Of a stretch of DNA of 64,000 bases, positions 23,466 to 32,460 are shown piece after piece (the stretch's first letter is position 1; every line of letters begins with the position of its first letter). Under the pieces are notes generated by a model, which searched no databases, was not told the DNA's origin, and saw nothing but the letters and a program-made list of their open reading frames with translations. The stretch lies in the NCBI RefSeq assembly GCF_009826935.1, contig NZ_WUMN01000001.1, positions 124,001 through 188,000 on the forward strand. The letters are read 5' to 3'. Source of the DNA: Flavobacterium sp. Sd200 (GTDB lineage: Bacteria; Bacteroidota; Bacteroidia; Flavobacteriales; Flavobacteriaceae). The translations under genes were made by a program, and so were the position numbers.

Positions 23466-25418
23466 TTAAACTTGAAATGTTTTTAATGTTTTATCTACTT
23501 CCTCCTGCACCAGCGCAGCAAAGGCTTCAATAGTCATTGTTTGGTTACTCTTACCTGAGTCTCCGTGTTTACGGACAGAAATCGTACCGTTTTTCTCTTC
23601 TTCTTCACCTACGATCAGCATAAACGGAAGTTTTTGAACCTCTGCTTCCCTGATTTTTCGACCAATAGTTTCGTTCCTGTTGTCTACGGTGGCGCGAATT
23701 TCGTGATTTTCCAGTAATTCCAAAACTTTTTTGGCATAATTTTCATATTTCTCACTAAGAGACAGTATGATAGCCTGCTCAGGCATTAACCAAAGCGGGA
23801 AGTTTCCGGCTGTATTTTCCAGCAATATCGCTATAAAACGCTCCATAGATCCAAACGGTGCACGGTGAATCATTACCGGCCTGTGCAGCTCATTATCAGA
23901 GCCTTTATAAGTAAGGTCGAACCTTTCAGGCAGGTTATAATCTACCTGAATTGTGCCTAACTGCCACTGGCGGCCAAGAGCATCCTTAACCATAAAGTCA
24001 AGTTTAGGACCATAAAAAGCAGCTTCGCCATACTCTACAACAGTATTAAGGCCTTTATCTTTAGCGGCATTGATAATAGCGTTTTCTGCTTTTTCCCAGT
24101 TTTCATCGCTGCCAATGTACTTTTCACGGTTTTCCTGATCGCGTAAAGACACCTGTGCGCTAAAGTTTTCAAAACCAAGCGAACTGAATACATATAATAC
24201 AAGATCGATCACTTTTTTGAACTCACTATCAAGCTGGTCAGGAGTACAGAAAATGTGTGCATCATCCTGAGTAAAACCACGAACACGTGTCAGGCCGTGT
24301 AGCTCACCACTTTGCTCGTAACGGTACACAGTACCAAACTCTGCATAACGCTTAGGCAGGTCTTTGTAAGACCATGGCTTAGTATTGTAAATTTCGCAGT
24401 GGTGCGGACAGTTCATTGGTTTCAGCAAAAATTCCTCACCTTCGTTAGGAGTATGTATTGGCTGAAAACTGTCTGCGCCATATTTGGCATAGTGTCCACT
24501 GGTTACATATAGTTCTTTTTGCCCAATGTGCGGTGTAACCACCTGCTCATATCCGGCTTTCTTCTGTGCTTTCTTTAAAAATTGCTCCAGGCGGTCGCGA
24601 AGCGCGGCACCTTTAGGCAACCAAAGGGGTAAACCCTGACCCACTTTTTGAGAGAAAGAGAACAATTCCAGCTCTTTGCCCAGTTTGCGGTGGTCGCGGC
24701 GTTTTGCCTCTTCCAAAAGCTCCAAATACTCAGTCAGGTCTTTTTGCTTAGGGAACGATATGCCGTAAACGCGTGTAAGCTGTTTGTTCTTTTCGTCGCC
24801 GCGCCAGTAGGCACCTGCAACGCTCATTATTTTCATGGCCTTGATAATCCCTGTGTTAGGAATGTGCCCTCCACGACATAGATCGGTAAAGGTTGCGTGG
24901 TCGCAAAACGTAATAGTACCGTCTTCAAGGTTTTGTATAAGCTCTATTTTGTAAGGATTCTCTTCTTTTTCATACATAGCCAAAGCCTCAGCCTTGGTAG
25001 CACTGCGCATAGTAAACTCATGCTTTTCGCGCGCTATGGCAAGCACCCTGTCTTCAATGGCTTTAAAATCTTTATCAGTAACCACATGGTCGCCAAAATC
25101 AACGTCATAATAAAAACCGTTTTCTATAGCAGGGCCAATAGTAAGCTTAACGCCCGGGTACAGTTCCTGAAGAGCCTGTGCCAAAACGTGCGAGCTTGAG
25201 TGCCAAAAAGCCTTTTTGCCCTCTTTGTCGTTCCATGTGTACAATATTAATGAGCCGTCGGTCGTCAGTGGGGTTTTCGTTTCAACAGTTGTACCATTAA
25301 AGCTTGCAGAAATCACGTTTCTTGCCAAGCCTTCACTTATGCTCATGGCAACCTCATGGGGAGTAACCCCGGCGTCGAATTGTTTAACCGAACCGTCCGG
25401 CAATGTAATATTTATCAT
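23466..25418 (-). CDS. thrS: threonine-tRNA ligase
   Basis: ThrS charges tRNA-Thr and edits mis-charged serine. The 650 residues show an N-terminal TGS domain ([20 protein letters not shown]), the editing domain with its [17 protein letters not shown] zinc-type helix, the class II catalytic core ([58 protein letters not shown] split, and [15 protein letters not shown]), and the C-terminal anticodon-binding domain. Length is standard. It heads the thrS-infC-rpmI-rplT operon behind a full consensus promoter. Confidence 0.98.
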   Translation of the reverse strand: MINITLPDGSVKQFDAGVTPHEVAMSISEGLARNVISASFNGTTVETKTPLTTDGSLILYTWNDKEGKKAFWHSSSHVLAQALQELYPGVKLTIGPAIENGFYYDVDFGDHVVTDKDFKAIEDRVLAIAREKHEFTMRSATKAEALAMYEKEENPYKIELIQNLEDGTITFCDHATFTDLCRGGHIPNTGIIKAMKIMSVAGAYWRGDEKNKQLTRVYGISFPKQKDLTEYLELLEEAKRRDHRKLGKELELFSFSQKVGQGLPLWLPKGAALRDRLEQFLKKAQKKAGYEQVVTPHIGQKELYVTSGHYAKYGADSFQPIHTPNEGEEFLLKPMNCPHHCEIYNTKPWSYKDLPKRYAEFGTVYRYEQSGELHGLTRVRGFTQDDAHIFCTPDQLDSEFKKVIDLVLYVFSSLGFENFSAQVSLRDQENREKYIGSDENWEKAENAIINAAKDKGLNTVVEYGEAAFYGPKLDFMVKDALGRQWQLGTIQVDYNLPERFDLTYKGSDNELHRPVMIHRAPFGSMERFIAILLENTAGNFPLWLMPEQAIILSLSEKYENYAKKVLELLENHEIRATVDNRNETIGRKIREAEVQKLPFMLIVGEEEEKNGTISVRKHGDSGKSNQTMTIEAFAALVQEEVDKTLKTFQV

Positions 25419-25438
25419 TATTAAAAATTTATAGTGTG

Positions 25439-25468
25439 CAAAGATAATAATTAACCCATTGCAAACAA
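25439..25468 (-). promoter_or_regulatory. promoter of thrS-infC-rpmI-rplT (TTG-N19-TATCTTTG)
   Basis: On the - strand TTG (25468-25466), exactly 19 bases, then TATCTTTG (25446-25439) form a full Bacteroidota consensus promoter, 20 bases before the thrS start. Confidence 0.8.
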
Positions 25469-25595
25469 TATGTGTAGCAAGGGAGTTTATATTATTTTAT
25501 GGTTATTAGGTCTTGGGTTTTGGATGGTTGGTCTTCTATTTAGACTGAAGTATAACGGAGTTTCGAAATCCAAAGAGTCTTTTTTCGTTCTGATT

Positions 25596-26447
25596 TCAGA
25601 ATTTCACCTCTTTAAAACTTGCCCTAAAGTGGCTGGGTGATGATTTTTTGTATTTAATAAACTGTTTATTAAAATTGGCTGCGGTGTTAAAACCGCTTTC
25701 GTAACAAATCTCTGTAACTGTTTTGCTGGTGTTTTGAAGCAGTTTGCAGGCATGACCAATCCTTATTTCGTTTAAAAACTCTATATAGCTTTTTTTGGTG
25801 CTTTTTTTAAAGTAAAAGCAAAACGCTGTAACCGTCATGTTGGCAATGGAGGCTATTTCGTTTAGTGTTATGGGGTTTTGAAAGTTAGATATAGTAAACT
25901 TAAATATGTTGTCCATCCTGTCCTGGTATTTTTCGTTCAGTACAGGCATTTCGTTGGTAGAAAGTATGGTTTTGTTTTCGTCTTCTATAAGCAGGCTTAA
26001 GCATTCCAGCAGTGTGCTAATGCGTACTATTCCGGTGCAGTGTTCCAGTTTTTTTATAAGCTTTGCCAATGCAGCTTTGTGCCTGCCTTCGGGTTTTATT
26101 CCTTTCATAGACAGTCTTAAAAGGTCACGCAGCAGTTTGTTTTCGGGTAGGGCTAAAAAGTCGGAACCCCAAAACATGTCGGTAAACTGTACAACTACTG
26201 CGCTGGTAATCTGTTCGTTCTCTTTTTTAAAAGTGTGGGGTACATTGCTGCCAATAAAAAAAATATCGCCCACTTTAAATTCGCCCACATAGTTGCCAAT
26301 AAAGCTCAGGCCACTGCCTTCAGTGATCAGGATCAGCTCATATTCTACATGCTGATGCCACGGTACTTCAAAGCGCGGGGTGCGGTGGGTGTTGGCTACA
26401 AACGAATTGCCTTCGGCTACAGGCAGCCTTTCTATAAAGGGTTTCAT
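25596..26447 (-). CDS. AraC family transcriptional regulator
   Basis: The 283-residue protein has a cupin-type N-terminal sensor domain (HRTPRFEVPWHQHVEYELILI and GDIFFIGSNVPHTF) and a C-terminal AraC DNA-binding domain with two helix-turn-helix motifs (ITLNEIASIANMTVTAFCFYF and TVTEICYESGFNTAANFNKQF). Such regulators sense sugars. It is divergent from the GH43-GH10 genes, with a 232-base gap, and probably controls them. No signal peptide. Confidence 0.88.
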   Translation of the reverse strand: MKPFIERLPVAEGNSFVANTHRTPRFEVPWHQHVEYELILITEGSGLSFIGNYVGEFKVGDIFFIGSNVPHTFKKENEQITSAVVVQFTDMFWGSDFLALPENKLLRDLLRLSMKGIKPEGRHKAALAKLIKKLEHCTGIVRISTLLECLSLLIEDENKTILSTNEMPVLNEKYQDRMDNIFKFTISNFQNPITLNEIASIANMTVTAFCFYFKKSTKKSYIEFLNEIRIGHACKLLQNTSKTVTEICYESGFNTAANFNKQFIKYKKSSPSHFRASFKEVKF

Positions 26448-26531
26448 ACTATTATATTAGTTGCAAAGGTTTTATTGGTATGCAATTTATAGTAATATAG
26501 TTTATGTTTTAAGTAAAAAAGTAAATTAAAA

Positions 26532-26555
26532 CTAAAACGTTTTCGGCTAAATTTG
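26532..26555 (+). promoter_or_regulatory. candidate operator and -7 box before the GH43-GH10 genes
   Basis: The palindrome AAAACGTTTT (26534-26543) precedes TAAATTTG (26548-26555), a -7 match. The 14-base string AACTAAAACGTTTT is also found, in the matching orientation, just upstream of the esterase gene near 40935. Confidence 0.45.
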
Positions 26556-26679
26556 GAAATAAAATAATTGTATTCGTTTATTAAAGGTGTGTTTATTGCC
26601 GATAATAAAAATACAGTTACTATTAATTGTAAAAACCATAAACACGTAATAACCTACTACGATCTTAAACCAATAGACT

Positions 26680-27786
26680 ATGAAAAACACAGAGATCAGG
26701 AAAATGACCAATTCTGTAAAAACCATAACAGCGGTTGCATTGCTTTGCGGTGTTGCGGCATGTAAAAAAACGGAAGAGAAAACCGAAGAAAAAACAACAG
26801 TAGAAAAAGAGGTTAAGAAATATCTGTCGGAACCTTTAGTAAAAGATTTTTATACTGCCGACCCATCTGCGCATGTGTTCGAGGGTAAAATATACATTTA
26901 CCCGTCGCACGATATAGATGCCGGGGTTACCGAAAACGACAACGGCGACCATTTTGCCATGAAAGATTACCATATTCTTTCTATGGACAGCATTGGCGGT
27001 GCGGTTACCGACCATGGTGTGGCATTGGACGCTAAAGATGTTCCTTGGGGCGGAAGGCAACTTTGGGCTCCCGATGCTGCTTACAAAAACGGCACCTACT
27101 ATTTGTATTTTCCGCTTAAAGATAAAGAGGATATTTTTAGGATAGGGGTAGCTACAAGCAAATCTCCGGCAGGGCCGTTCAAAGCAGAAAAAGAGCCTAT
27201 TGCGGGCAGCTTTAGTATAGACCCAGCTGTGTTTACAGATGATAATGGTGATTCTTATATGTACTTTGGCGGTATTTGGGGAGGCCAACTGCAACGCTGG
27301 ACATCGGGAAGCTATGATAAGAACGGTTCTAAAACCGACCTTGAAGATAATAATAAGCCTGCGCTAAGCTGTAAAGTTGCTAAAATGAGTAAAGACATGC
27401 TTAAGTTTGATGGCCCGGTTAAAGATGTGGTTATTGTAGATAAAGATGGCAAACCGCTACTTACAGGCGACCACGACAGACGCTTTTTTGAAGGCTCGTG
27501 GATGCACAAATTTAATGGTAAATACTACTTTACGTATTCAACCGGAGACACCCATTTCCTTGCTTATGCTATTGGCGATAATCCTTATGGGCCGTTTACG
27601 TATCAGGGAACGTTTATGGATCCTGTGCAGGGGTGGACAACACACCACTCTATTGTAGAGTTTAAAGGCAAGTGGTATATATTTTATCATGATACCCAAC
27701 TATCAGGCAAAACGCACCTTCGCAACGTAAAAGTAACCGAGCTTAAGCACACTGCTGACGGTGGTATAGAGCTTATTAAGCCTTAA
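26680..27786 (+). CDS. glycoside hydrolase family 43 lipoprotein
   Basis: A surface or periplasmic lipoprotein (lipobox GVAAC, Cys 28) with an E/K/T-rich linker, then a five-bladed GH43 propeller. The catalytic triad positions are visible: Asp61 (TADPSAHVFEGKIYIYP), Asp181 (SIDPAVFTDD) and Glu271 (FFEGSWMHK). GH43 enzymes remove arabinose or xylose from arabinoxylan and xylo-oligosaccharides. A second start at 26704 also gives a good signal peptide. It is followed after 9 bases by a GH10 xylanase gene. Specificity (xylosidase or arabinofuranosidase) cannot be fixed from the motifs. Confidence 0.88.
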   Translation: MKNTEIRKMTNSVKTITAVALLCGVAACKKTEEKTEEKTTVEKEVKKYLSEPLVKDFYTADPSAHVFEGKIYIYPSHDIDAGVTENDNGDHFAMKDYHILSMDSIGGAVTDHGVALDAKDVPWGGRQLWAPDAAYKNGTYYLYFPLKDKEDIFRIGVATSKSPAGPFKAEKEPIAGSFSIDPAVFTDDNGDSYMYFGGIWGGQLQRWTSGSYDKNGSKTDLEDNNKPALSCKVAKMSKDMLKFDGPVKDVVIVDKDGKPLLTGDHDRRFFEGSWMHKFNGKYYFTYSTGDTHFLAYAIGDNPYGPFTYQGTFMDPVQGWTTHHSIVEFKGKWYIFYHDTQLSGKTHLRNVKVTELKHTADGGIELIKP

Positions 27787-27795
27787 TATTTTGCC

Positions 27796-28923
27796 GTGAT
27801 GAAGAATTTTAGGTTAATAGCTATCGCTGTTTTTACGTTGGGCTTTGTTGGTGTAAATGGACAAAATAAAAGTGATGCAATTGCTTTAAAAGATGCTTTT
27901 AAGGATAAGTTTTATATAGGCGTTGCCATTAATCGTAATCAGGCTAATGGTACAGATAAAAAAGCGCAGCCTTTAATAAGTAGTCAGTTTAACAGCATAA
28001 GCCCTGAGAACGACATGAAATGGGAGAAGATACATCCCGGCCGCAGTGGCTACGATTTTAAGCACGCCGATGCCTATGTTGACTTTGGGGTTAAAAACAA
28101 AATGTTTGTTATAGGGCACACACTGGTATGGCATTCTCAAACACCGGATTGGGTTTTTGAAGACGAGAATGGGAAACCCTTAACCCGGGAAGCATTGCTT
28201 AAGGTGATGAAAGATCATATTACTACTGTTGTTAGCCGTTACAAAGGCAAGATTGGCGGTTGGGATGTGGTTAACGAAGCTTTTAATGAAGACGGTACTT
28301 ACAGACAGTCTAAATGGTACACTATTATTGGTGAGGATTTTATTGAAAAAGCCTTTGAATATGCCCATGCTGCCGACCCAAATGTGGAGTTATATTACAA
28401 CGACTACAATGTTTATAAAGCTTCTAAAAGGTCGGGTATTTTAAAGCTGGTGCAAAAACTTAAGTCGGCAAATATAAAAATAACTGCAGTAGGGGAGCAG
28501 GCACACTATGGCTTGAATAATCCACCAATAAACGAAGTGGAAAATGTTATTACCGATTTTGCTGCGCTGAATATTATTACAAATTTTACAGAGCTTGATG
28601 TAAGTGTGTTGCCTGAAAAGGATAATAATTTAACGGCCGATATTTCTAATAAAGAGGTATATAATGCTAAGTATAACCCTTATACAAAAGGGCTGCCTGA
28701 AGAGGTTTTAAAAGATCTTGCAGTGCGGTATGCTGATCTTTTCAGGATATTTGTAAAGTATGACAAATATGTTTCGAGGGTAACCTTTTGGGGGCTTACC
28801 GATGGCGATTCGTGGCTTAATAATTTTCCTATGCCCGGGCGAACCAACTATCCGTTGCTGTATGACAGGCAGTATAAGGAAAAACAGGCACTTTTCAGTG
28901 CCATAAAAAGTACAGTTAAGTAG
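27796..28923 (+). CDS. endo-1,4-beta-xylanase, GH10
   Basis: GH10 enzymes cut internal bonds of xylan with retention. The 375-residue product has a signal peptide (IAIAVFTLGFVGVNGQ) and a TIM barrel with the substrate-binding WHSQTPDW, acid/base Glu161 (WDVVNEAFNEDG) and nucleophile Glu266 (NFTELDVSV). There is no carbohydrate-binding module and no lipobox, so it is probably periplasmic or secreted. The gene overlaps functionally with the upstream GH43 gene, which would trim its products. A strong terminator follows. Confidence 0.95.
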   Translation: MMKNFRLIAIAVFTLGFVGVNGQNKSDAIALKDAFKDKFYIGVAINRNQANGTDKKAQPLISSQFNSISPENDMKWEKIHPGRSGYDFKHADAYVDFGVKNKMFVIGHTLVWHSQTPDWVFEDENGKPLTREALLKVMKDHITTVVSRYKGKIGGWDVVNEAFNEDGTYRQSKWYTIIGEDFIEKAFEYAHAADPNVELYYNDYNVYKASKRSGILKLVQKLKSANIKITAVGEQAHYGLNNPPINEVENVITDFAALNIITNFTELDVSVLPEKDNNLTADISNKEVYNAKYNPYTKGLPEEVLKDLAVRYADLFRIFVKYDKYVSRVTFWGLTDGDSWLNNFPMPGRTNYPLLYDRQYKEKQALFSAIKSTVK

Positions 28924-28959
28924 TTTAAGTTTATTCGTTTTTAAATATTTTTAGAGAAG

Positions 28960-28985
28960 CAAAACGCCCTTATATGGGGCGTTTT
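28960..28985. terminator. bidirectional terminator between GH10 and AraC genes
   Basis: CAAAACGCCC and GGGCGTTTTG form a 10-bp stem around TTATAT and lie between two convergent genes. Confidence 0.85.
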
Positions 28986-29024
28986 GTTGTTTATATCCAA
29001 ACATTATATCAATTTACAAAAGAG

Positions 29025-29882
29025 CTAAACAAGCGTATTGAATTTAGTTTCTATATGCACCCGTGCTTTCTTTTGAAATTCCTCCGGGGTCTCTCCGGTT
29101 TGTTTTTTAAAGAAACGGCTAAAGTAAGGACGGTCTGTAAAACCAAGGTCGTAGGCTATTTCCTTTATAGTAACATCGCTGTGGATAATCTTGCGCTTGG
29201 CTTCCAGGATAATCCTGTCATGAATAATTTGTGTGCCGGTTTTGTCCAGCTTTTCGCGTAAGATCTGGTTAAGGCGTTTAGAACTTATGCCCAGTTTGCC
29301 TGCATAAAAATCGATATTGGTTACCGTTAAAAAATTGCTTTCCAAAAGCATCAAAAACTCATAAACCCTTTTTTGATGAACATCGTGACTAGAAAATTCG
29401 TGTTCTTTTACCGTTATAAGCTTTAGCAGGAAAACCTTTAGCAGTGCCTGGAGCATGCTAAAGTTATTGCCGCTATTATACTCTTCCTCCATTATCCTGT
29501 AAATATCGCCAAGGCCTTTCGCAGCCGTTTCATCCAGTCTAATACAGGAAAACTCGCCCTGTACATTAAATATCCTGAACAGGTCGAGAAGAAAATCTTT
29601 ATCTTCTTCTTCCAGCATAGACCTTTTAAAAGATATAAGCTCGCCATTTTTATCTGCTTTGTTCAGTTGATGCACGCGATAGGGAGGTATCAGATAGATC
29701 CAGTCGCCTTTTATACCATAGGCAGGGTCGCTGATGCCATGCAGAGGCTCTTCGTTTTTTAGCCATACTATTTCAAAAAAATCTTTCCGCCCCGGATCGT
29801 TAAGATAACTGGGCGGGCAGTTGTTCAGGTTTCTTATATAAAGAAGTGATTTTTCGAGTGTAGGGATTGCAGGCTCATTCAT
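29025..29882 (-). CDS. AraC family transcriptional regulator next to hxlBA
   Basis: The 285-residue protein has an N-terminal cupin-like sensor region (FFEIVWLKNEEPLHG, WIYLIPPYRVHQLNK) and a C-terminal AraC domain with two helix-turn-helix units (FYAGKLGISSKRLNQILRE and TIKEIAYDLGFTDRPYFSRFF). It is divergent from hxlB with a 203-base gap that contains tandem TCCATATTGT/CCCATATTAT repeats. It is the likely regulator of the ribulose monophosphate genes. Confidence 0.88.
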   Translation of the reverse strand: MNEPAIPTLEKSLLYIRNLNNCPPSYLNDPGRKDFFEIVWLKNEEPLHGISDPAYGIKGDWIYLIPPYRVHQLNKADKNGELISFKRSMLEEEDKDFLLDLFRIFNVQGEFSCIRLDETAAKGLGDIYRIMEEEYNSGNNFSMLQALLKVFLLKLITVKEHEFSSHDVHQKRVYEFLMLLESNFLTVTNIDFYAGKLGISSKRLNQILREKLDKTGTQIIHDRIILEAKRKIIHSDVTIKEIAYDLGFTDRPYFSRFFKKQTGETPEEFQKKARVHIETKFNTLV

Positions 29883-30000
29883 AAGTGCAAAAGTAACACT
29901 TATGAAATTTCCGGGATGGGATTATTAGGATATTATAGAGGACTATTCGGAAATATGTTTGTTTTTCAGTGATTTATGTGGTTGTCTTTGTCGAAATGTT

Positions 30001-30020
30001 TCCATATTGTCCCATATTAT
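30001..30020. promoter_or_regulatory. tandem 10-bp direct repeat, candidate AraC-type binding site
   Basis: TCCATATTGT is followed directly by CCCATATTAT (8 of 10 identical), and a third related block AACCATATCT occurs at 30034-30043. One-helical-turn spacing suits an AraC-family activator upstream of hxlB. Confidence 0.4.
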
Positions 30021-30085
30021 GTGATGATTGTGTAACCATATCTTTTAGCCACTGACATACTTTTACCCCTGCTAAATTTTACAAT

Positions 30086-30691
30086 ATGCATACAGGGAAC
30101 AGTATTAAAAGTGCACAAGATGAACAGAAATTGGTAAGCAGCCTCAAAGCCGGGTTAAACCTTATTTTAGAAGAAAATATACTATTGTCACAAAAAACAG
30201 ATATAGAAAGCTTGATTCCTTTAATAGCATACATAAAACAGTCCGGGCGCATTTTTATATTGTCGGCAGGAAGATCTGGCTTTGCCATGCGCTCTTTTGC
30301 CATGAGACTAATGCATCTTGGATTGCAGGTTTATTTTGCAGGAGAAACCACAACCCCGGCCATACAGGAGGGCGATCTTTTAATTGCCGCATCAGGATCG
30401 GGTACTACAGGCAGTATAGTAAAAGCCGCAGAGAAAGCCATAACTGTAAAAGCAAATCTTGTTGCATTAACTACCAATACACAATCGCCGCTGGCTGCAC
30501 TGGCACACCATGTGGTTTATATTCCGGCTGCGGAAAAAGAAGATCATGGAGGCAACAGGTCTAAGCAGTATGCAGGCAGCCTTTTTGAACAGTTTTTACT
30601 CCTGCTTATGGATGCCGTTTTCTTTTCGCTATGGAAACTGGACAACACACCTGCCGAAGAACTATGGAAAAGGCACGCCAACTTAGAATAA
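30086..30691 (+). CDS. hxlB: 6-phospho-3-hexuloisomerase
   Basis: This 201-residue SIS-domain protein has the phosphosugar-isomerase pattern: RIFILSAGRSGFAMRSFAMRL split around residue 62, the SGSGTTGSIVKAAEKA loop, ALTTNTQSPLAALA, and the KQYAGSLFEQFLLLLMDA helix that carries the catalytic Glu in PHI enzymes. It converts D-arabino-3-hexulose 6-phosphate to fructose 6-phosphate, the second step of formaldehyde fixation by the ribulose monophosphate pathway. hxlA follows after 35 bases. Confidence 0.92.
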   Translation: MHTGNSIKSAQDEQKLVSSLKAGLNLILEENILLSQKTDIESLIPLIAYIKQSGRIFILSAGRSGFAMRSFAMRLMHLGLQVYFAGETTTPAIQEGDLLIAASGSGTTGSIVKAAEKAITVKANLVALTTNTQSPLAALAHHVVYIPAAEKEDHGGNRSKQYAGSLFEQFLLLLMDAVFFSLWKLDNTPAEELWKRHANLE

Positions 30692-30726
30692 ACAAATTTA
30701 ATTTTTAATAGTAAATAAATACCGTC

Positions 30727-31359
30727 ATGGCAAAATTACAAGTAGCAATAGATTTATTGACAACCGAAGAGGCATTAGCATTAGCAGCAAAAGTAGCCCC
30801 TTATGTAGATATTATAGAGTTGGGAACTCCACTTATAAAAAATGCAGGATCGGGTGTTATTACAGCAATGAAAGCGGCACACCCTGATAAACTGGTTTTT
30901 GCCGACCTAAAAACAGCCGATGCAGGCGAACTGGAAGCAGATATTGCATTTAAAGCAGGTGCCGATTTAGTAACCGTTATGAGTACTGTAGGCAACGCTA
31001 CAATTGCAGGTGCTGTAAAAGCTGCAAAAGCACATGGCAAAGGAGTAGTGGTAGATACCATAGGTAACCCGGACCGTGTTAAAAGAGCACAGGAAGTTAC
31101 AGCACTGGGTGTTGATTTTGTAGAACTTCACGCCGGGCTTGATGAGCAGTGGACAGAAGGCTATTCTATCCAGGTTTTAATAGATGAGGCTGCACGTGTG
31201 GGTGTACCTGTATCTGTTGCTGGAGGTGTAAACATTAATAATGTTGCAGCAGTTATAAAAGCAGGCACACAGGTTGCTGTAGCCGGTGCTGCTATTTATG
31301 GTGCCGAAGATCCTGCGGCGGCGGCAAAGGCACTTCGTGAAGCAATTGATGCTGCCTAA
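30727..31359 (+). CDS. hxlA: 3-hexulose-6-phosphate synthase
   Basis: The 210-residue TIM-barrel enzyme condenses formaldehyde with ribulose 5-phosphate. It begins KLQVAIDLLTTEEAL and holds FADLKTADAGELEADIAFKAGAD split around the catalytic Asp-Lys-Asp triad of the OMP-decarboxylase superfamily (DLKTAD), then DTIGNPDRVKRAQE and VAGGVNINNVAAVIKAG with the phosphate-binding loop. It lies immediately after hxlB and ends at a perfect terminator. The pair lets the cell use or detoxify formaldehyde, or run in reverse to make ribulose 5-phosphate. Confidence 0.94.
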   Translation: MAKLQVAIDLLTTEEALALAAKVAPYVDIIELGTPLIKNAGSGVITAMKAAHPDKLVFADLKTADAGELEADIAFKAGADLVTVMSTVGNATIAGAVKAAKAHGKGVVVDTIGNPDRVKRAQEVTALGVDFVELHAGLDEQWTEGYSIQVLIDEAARVGVPVSVAGGVNINNVAAVIKAGTQVAVAGAAIYGAEDPAAAAKALREAIDAA

Positions 31360-31380
31360 TTTTTTAAGCTAACAGTATAA

Positions 31381-31416
31381 ACAATGCCCAATTAAAATTC
31401 TCTAATTGGGCATTGT
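31381..31416. terminator. bidirectional terminator after hxlA
   Basis: ACAATGCCCAATTA and TAATTGGGCATTGT form a perfect 14-bp stem around an 8-base loop, between convergent genes. Confidence 0.88.
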
Positions 31417-31458
31417 TATATAAAAAATGGTTGTGAATTTGTACACCATTTTTAAAAA

Positions 31459-31965
31459 CTATTTTAACACCTTCTCAAAAGCTTTTCTTGGCGCTCCTCT
31501 AAAAAATACTTCGCCGCAATATACATAGTCAAGTTTGTCAAGGATTTTTAACATGCCTGTATTATCAAAGTTAGTGTCTACCTTTAGGCTCGTTATGTTG
31601 TGCTTAACAGCAAAATCTTCAATGTGTTTCAGCATGGTTTGTGCAAGCCCTTTACCCAAATAGTTGTCTGAAATGGCAATCCGGTGATATACAACGAAAT
31701 CACCATCCGTAATCCATTTGCCTTCAATATCTGCATAAGCAGGCTCATCGTTTATCAATATGGCACAATATCCAATAATTGTATCTTCATCGGTAAGCAC
31801 ATAGCCTATGGCTTTATCAATATCATTTTTAACTACTTCTTGGTTCGGGTAGCCGTCCTGCCATTGGTTGCTGCCGTCCTGCCTGCGTCGTTCTATAGCT
31901 CCCTGTAATATTTCCCAAATTTGAGATATGTCGTTGGCAGTTGCCTGCCTGAAAATGTATTCCAT
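31459..31965 (-). CDS. GNAT family N-acetyltransferase
   Basis: The 168-residue protein has the GNAT acetyl-CoA-binding fold: FRQATANDISQIWEIL at the start, VVYHRIAISDNYLGKGLAQTM split at the pyrophosphate-binding (Q/R)xxGxG/A-like GKGLA motif, and SLKVDTNFDNTGMLKILDKL at the C-terminus. The substrate is not evident. It stands alone on the - strand after the hxlA terminator. Confidence 0.9.
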   Translation of the reverse strand: MEYIFRQATANDISQIWEILQGAIERRRQDGSNQWQDGYPNQEVVKNDIDKAIGYVLTDEDTIIGYCAILINDEPAYADIEGKWITDGDFVVYHRIAISDNYLGKGLAQTMLKHIEDFAVKHNITSLKVDTNFDNTGMLKILDKLDYVYCGEVFFRGAPRKAFEKVLK

Positions 31966-32016
31966 TTATTGATTACTTTTAAAATGCAAATTTCATTTTT
32001 TTGCAGGTAATTTTAG

Positions 32017-32134
32017 CCACGAATTACACTAATTTAAACCAATTGATTAACCTCTTAGCTAAATTTGGGTTTGGATTAGAAGAAACTGAAAGCAAAATTC
32101 AAAATTGATTTGCGAAAATTAGTGCAATTCGTGG
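32017..32134. repeat. inverted intergenic repeat (CCACGAATTnCACTAATTT family)
   Basis: CCACGAATTACACTAATTT (32017-32035) and AAATTAGTGCAATTCGTGG (32116-32134) are inverted copies matching at 18 of 19 positions with 80 bases between. Related sequences occur near 49.8 kb. No coding frame covers this gap. Confidence 0.75.
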
Positions 32135-32140
32135 TAAATA

Positions 32141-32173
32141 AAAAAGGAACGCCCTCATTACTGAGAGCGTTCC
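32141..32173 (-). terminator. terminator of the peroxiredoxin-thioredoxin operon
   Basis: On the - strand GGAACGCTCTC and GAGGGCGTTCC form an 11-bp stem with one mismatch around AGTAAT, followed by six T. Confidence 0.85.
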
Positions 32174-32199
32174 CTGAATTTAAAATCCCAAAATTAAAT

Positions 32200-32460
32200 T
32201 TAGCCTTTATCTATGGCTCCAAGCACGCGCATCATAAAAGCGTTGAGCGCAGCTTTTTTGTCCATTCCGTCTTTTATCATTTTGTTTACCTCGAGCGCGC
32301 CATACATGTTAGAGATAAGTTCTCCAACAACATCCAGTTCTTCATCTTTTAACGACGGAACTTCGGTAAGTGCCTCCAACACCTCCAGAGCTTCTATAAT
32401 GTAGTCCTGGTCGTTATCCTCAATAAATTGAGTTAAGTGCTTAATTACTGGTAACTTCAT
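32200..32460 (-). CDS. DUF6952-type small protein
   Basis: The 86-residue acidic helical protein (MKLPVIKHLTQFIEDNDQD, then ALEVLEALTEVPSLKDEELD, and KKAALNAFMMRVLGAIDKG) resembles the DUF6952 family of flavobacteria. It overlaps the end of the thioredoxin gene by 20 bases, so translation is coupled. Its constant place behind peroxiredoxin and thioredoxin suggests a redox-related role, but no catalytic residues can be named. Confidence 0.65.
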   Translation of the reverse strand: MKLPVIKHLTQFIEDNDQDYIIEALEVLEALTEVPSLKDEELDVVGELISNMYGALEVNKMIKDGMDKKAALNAFMMRVLGAIDKG

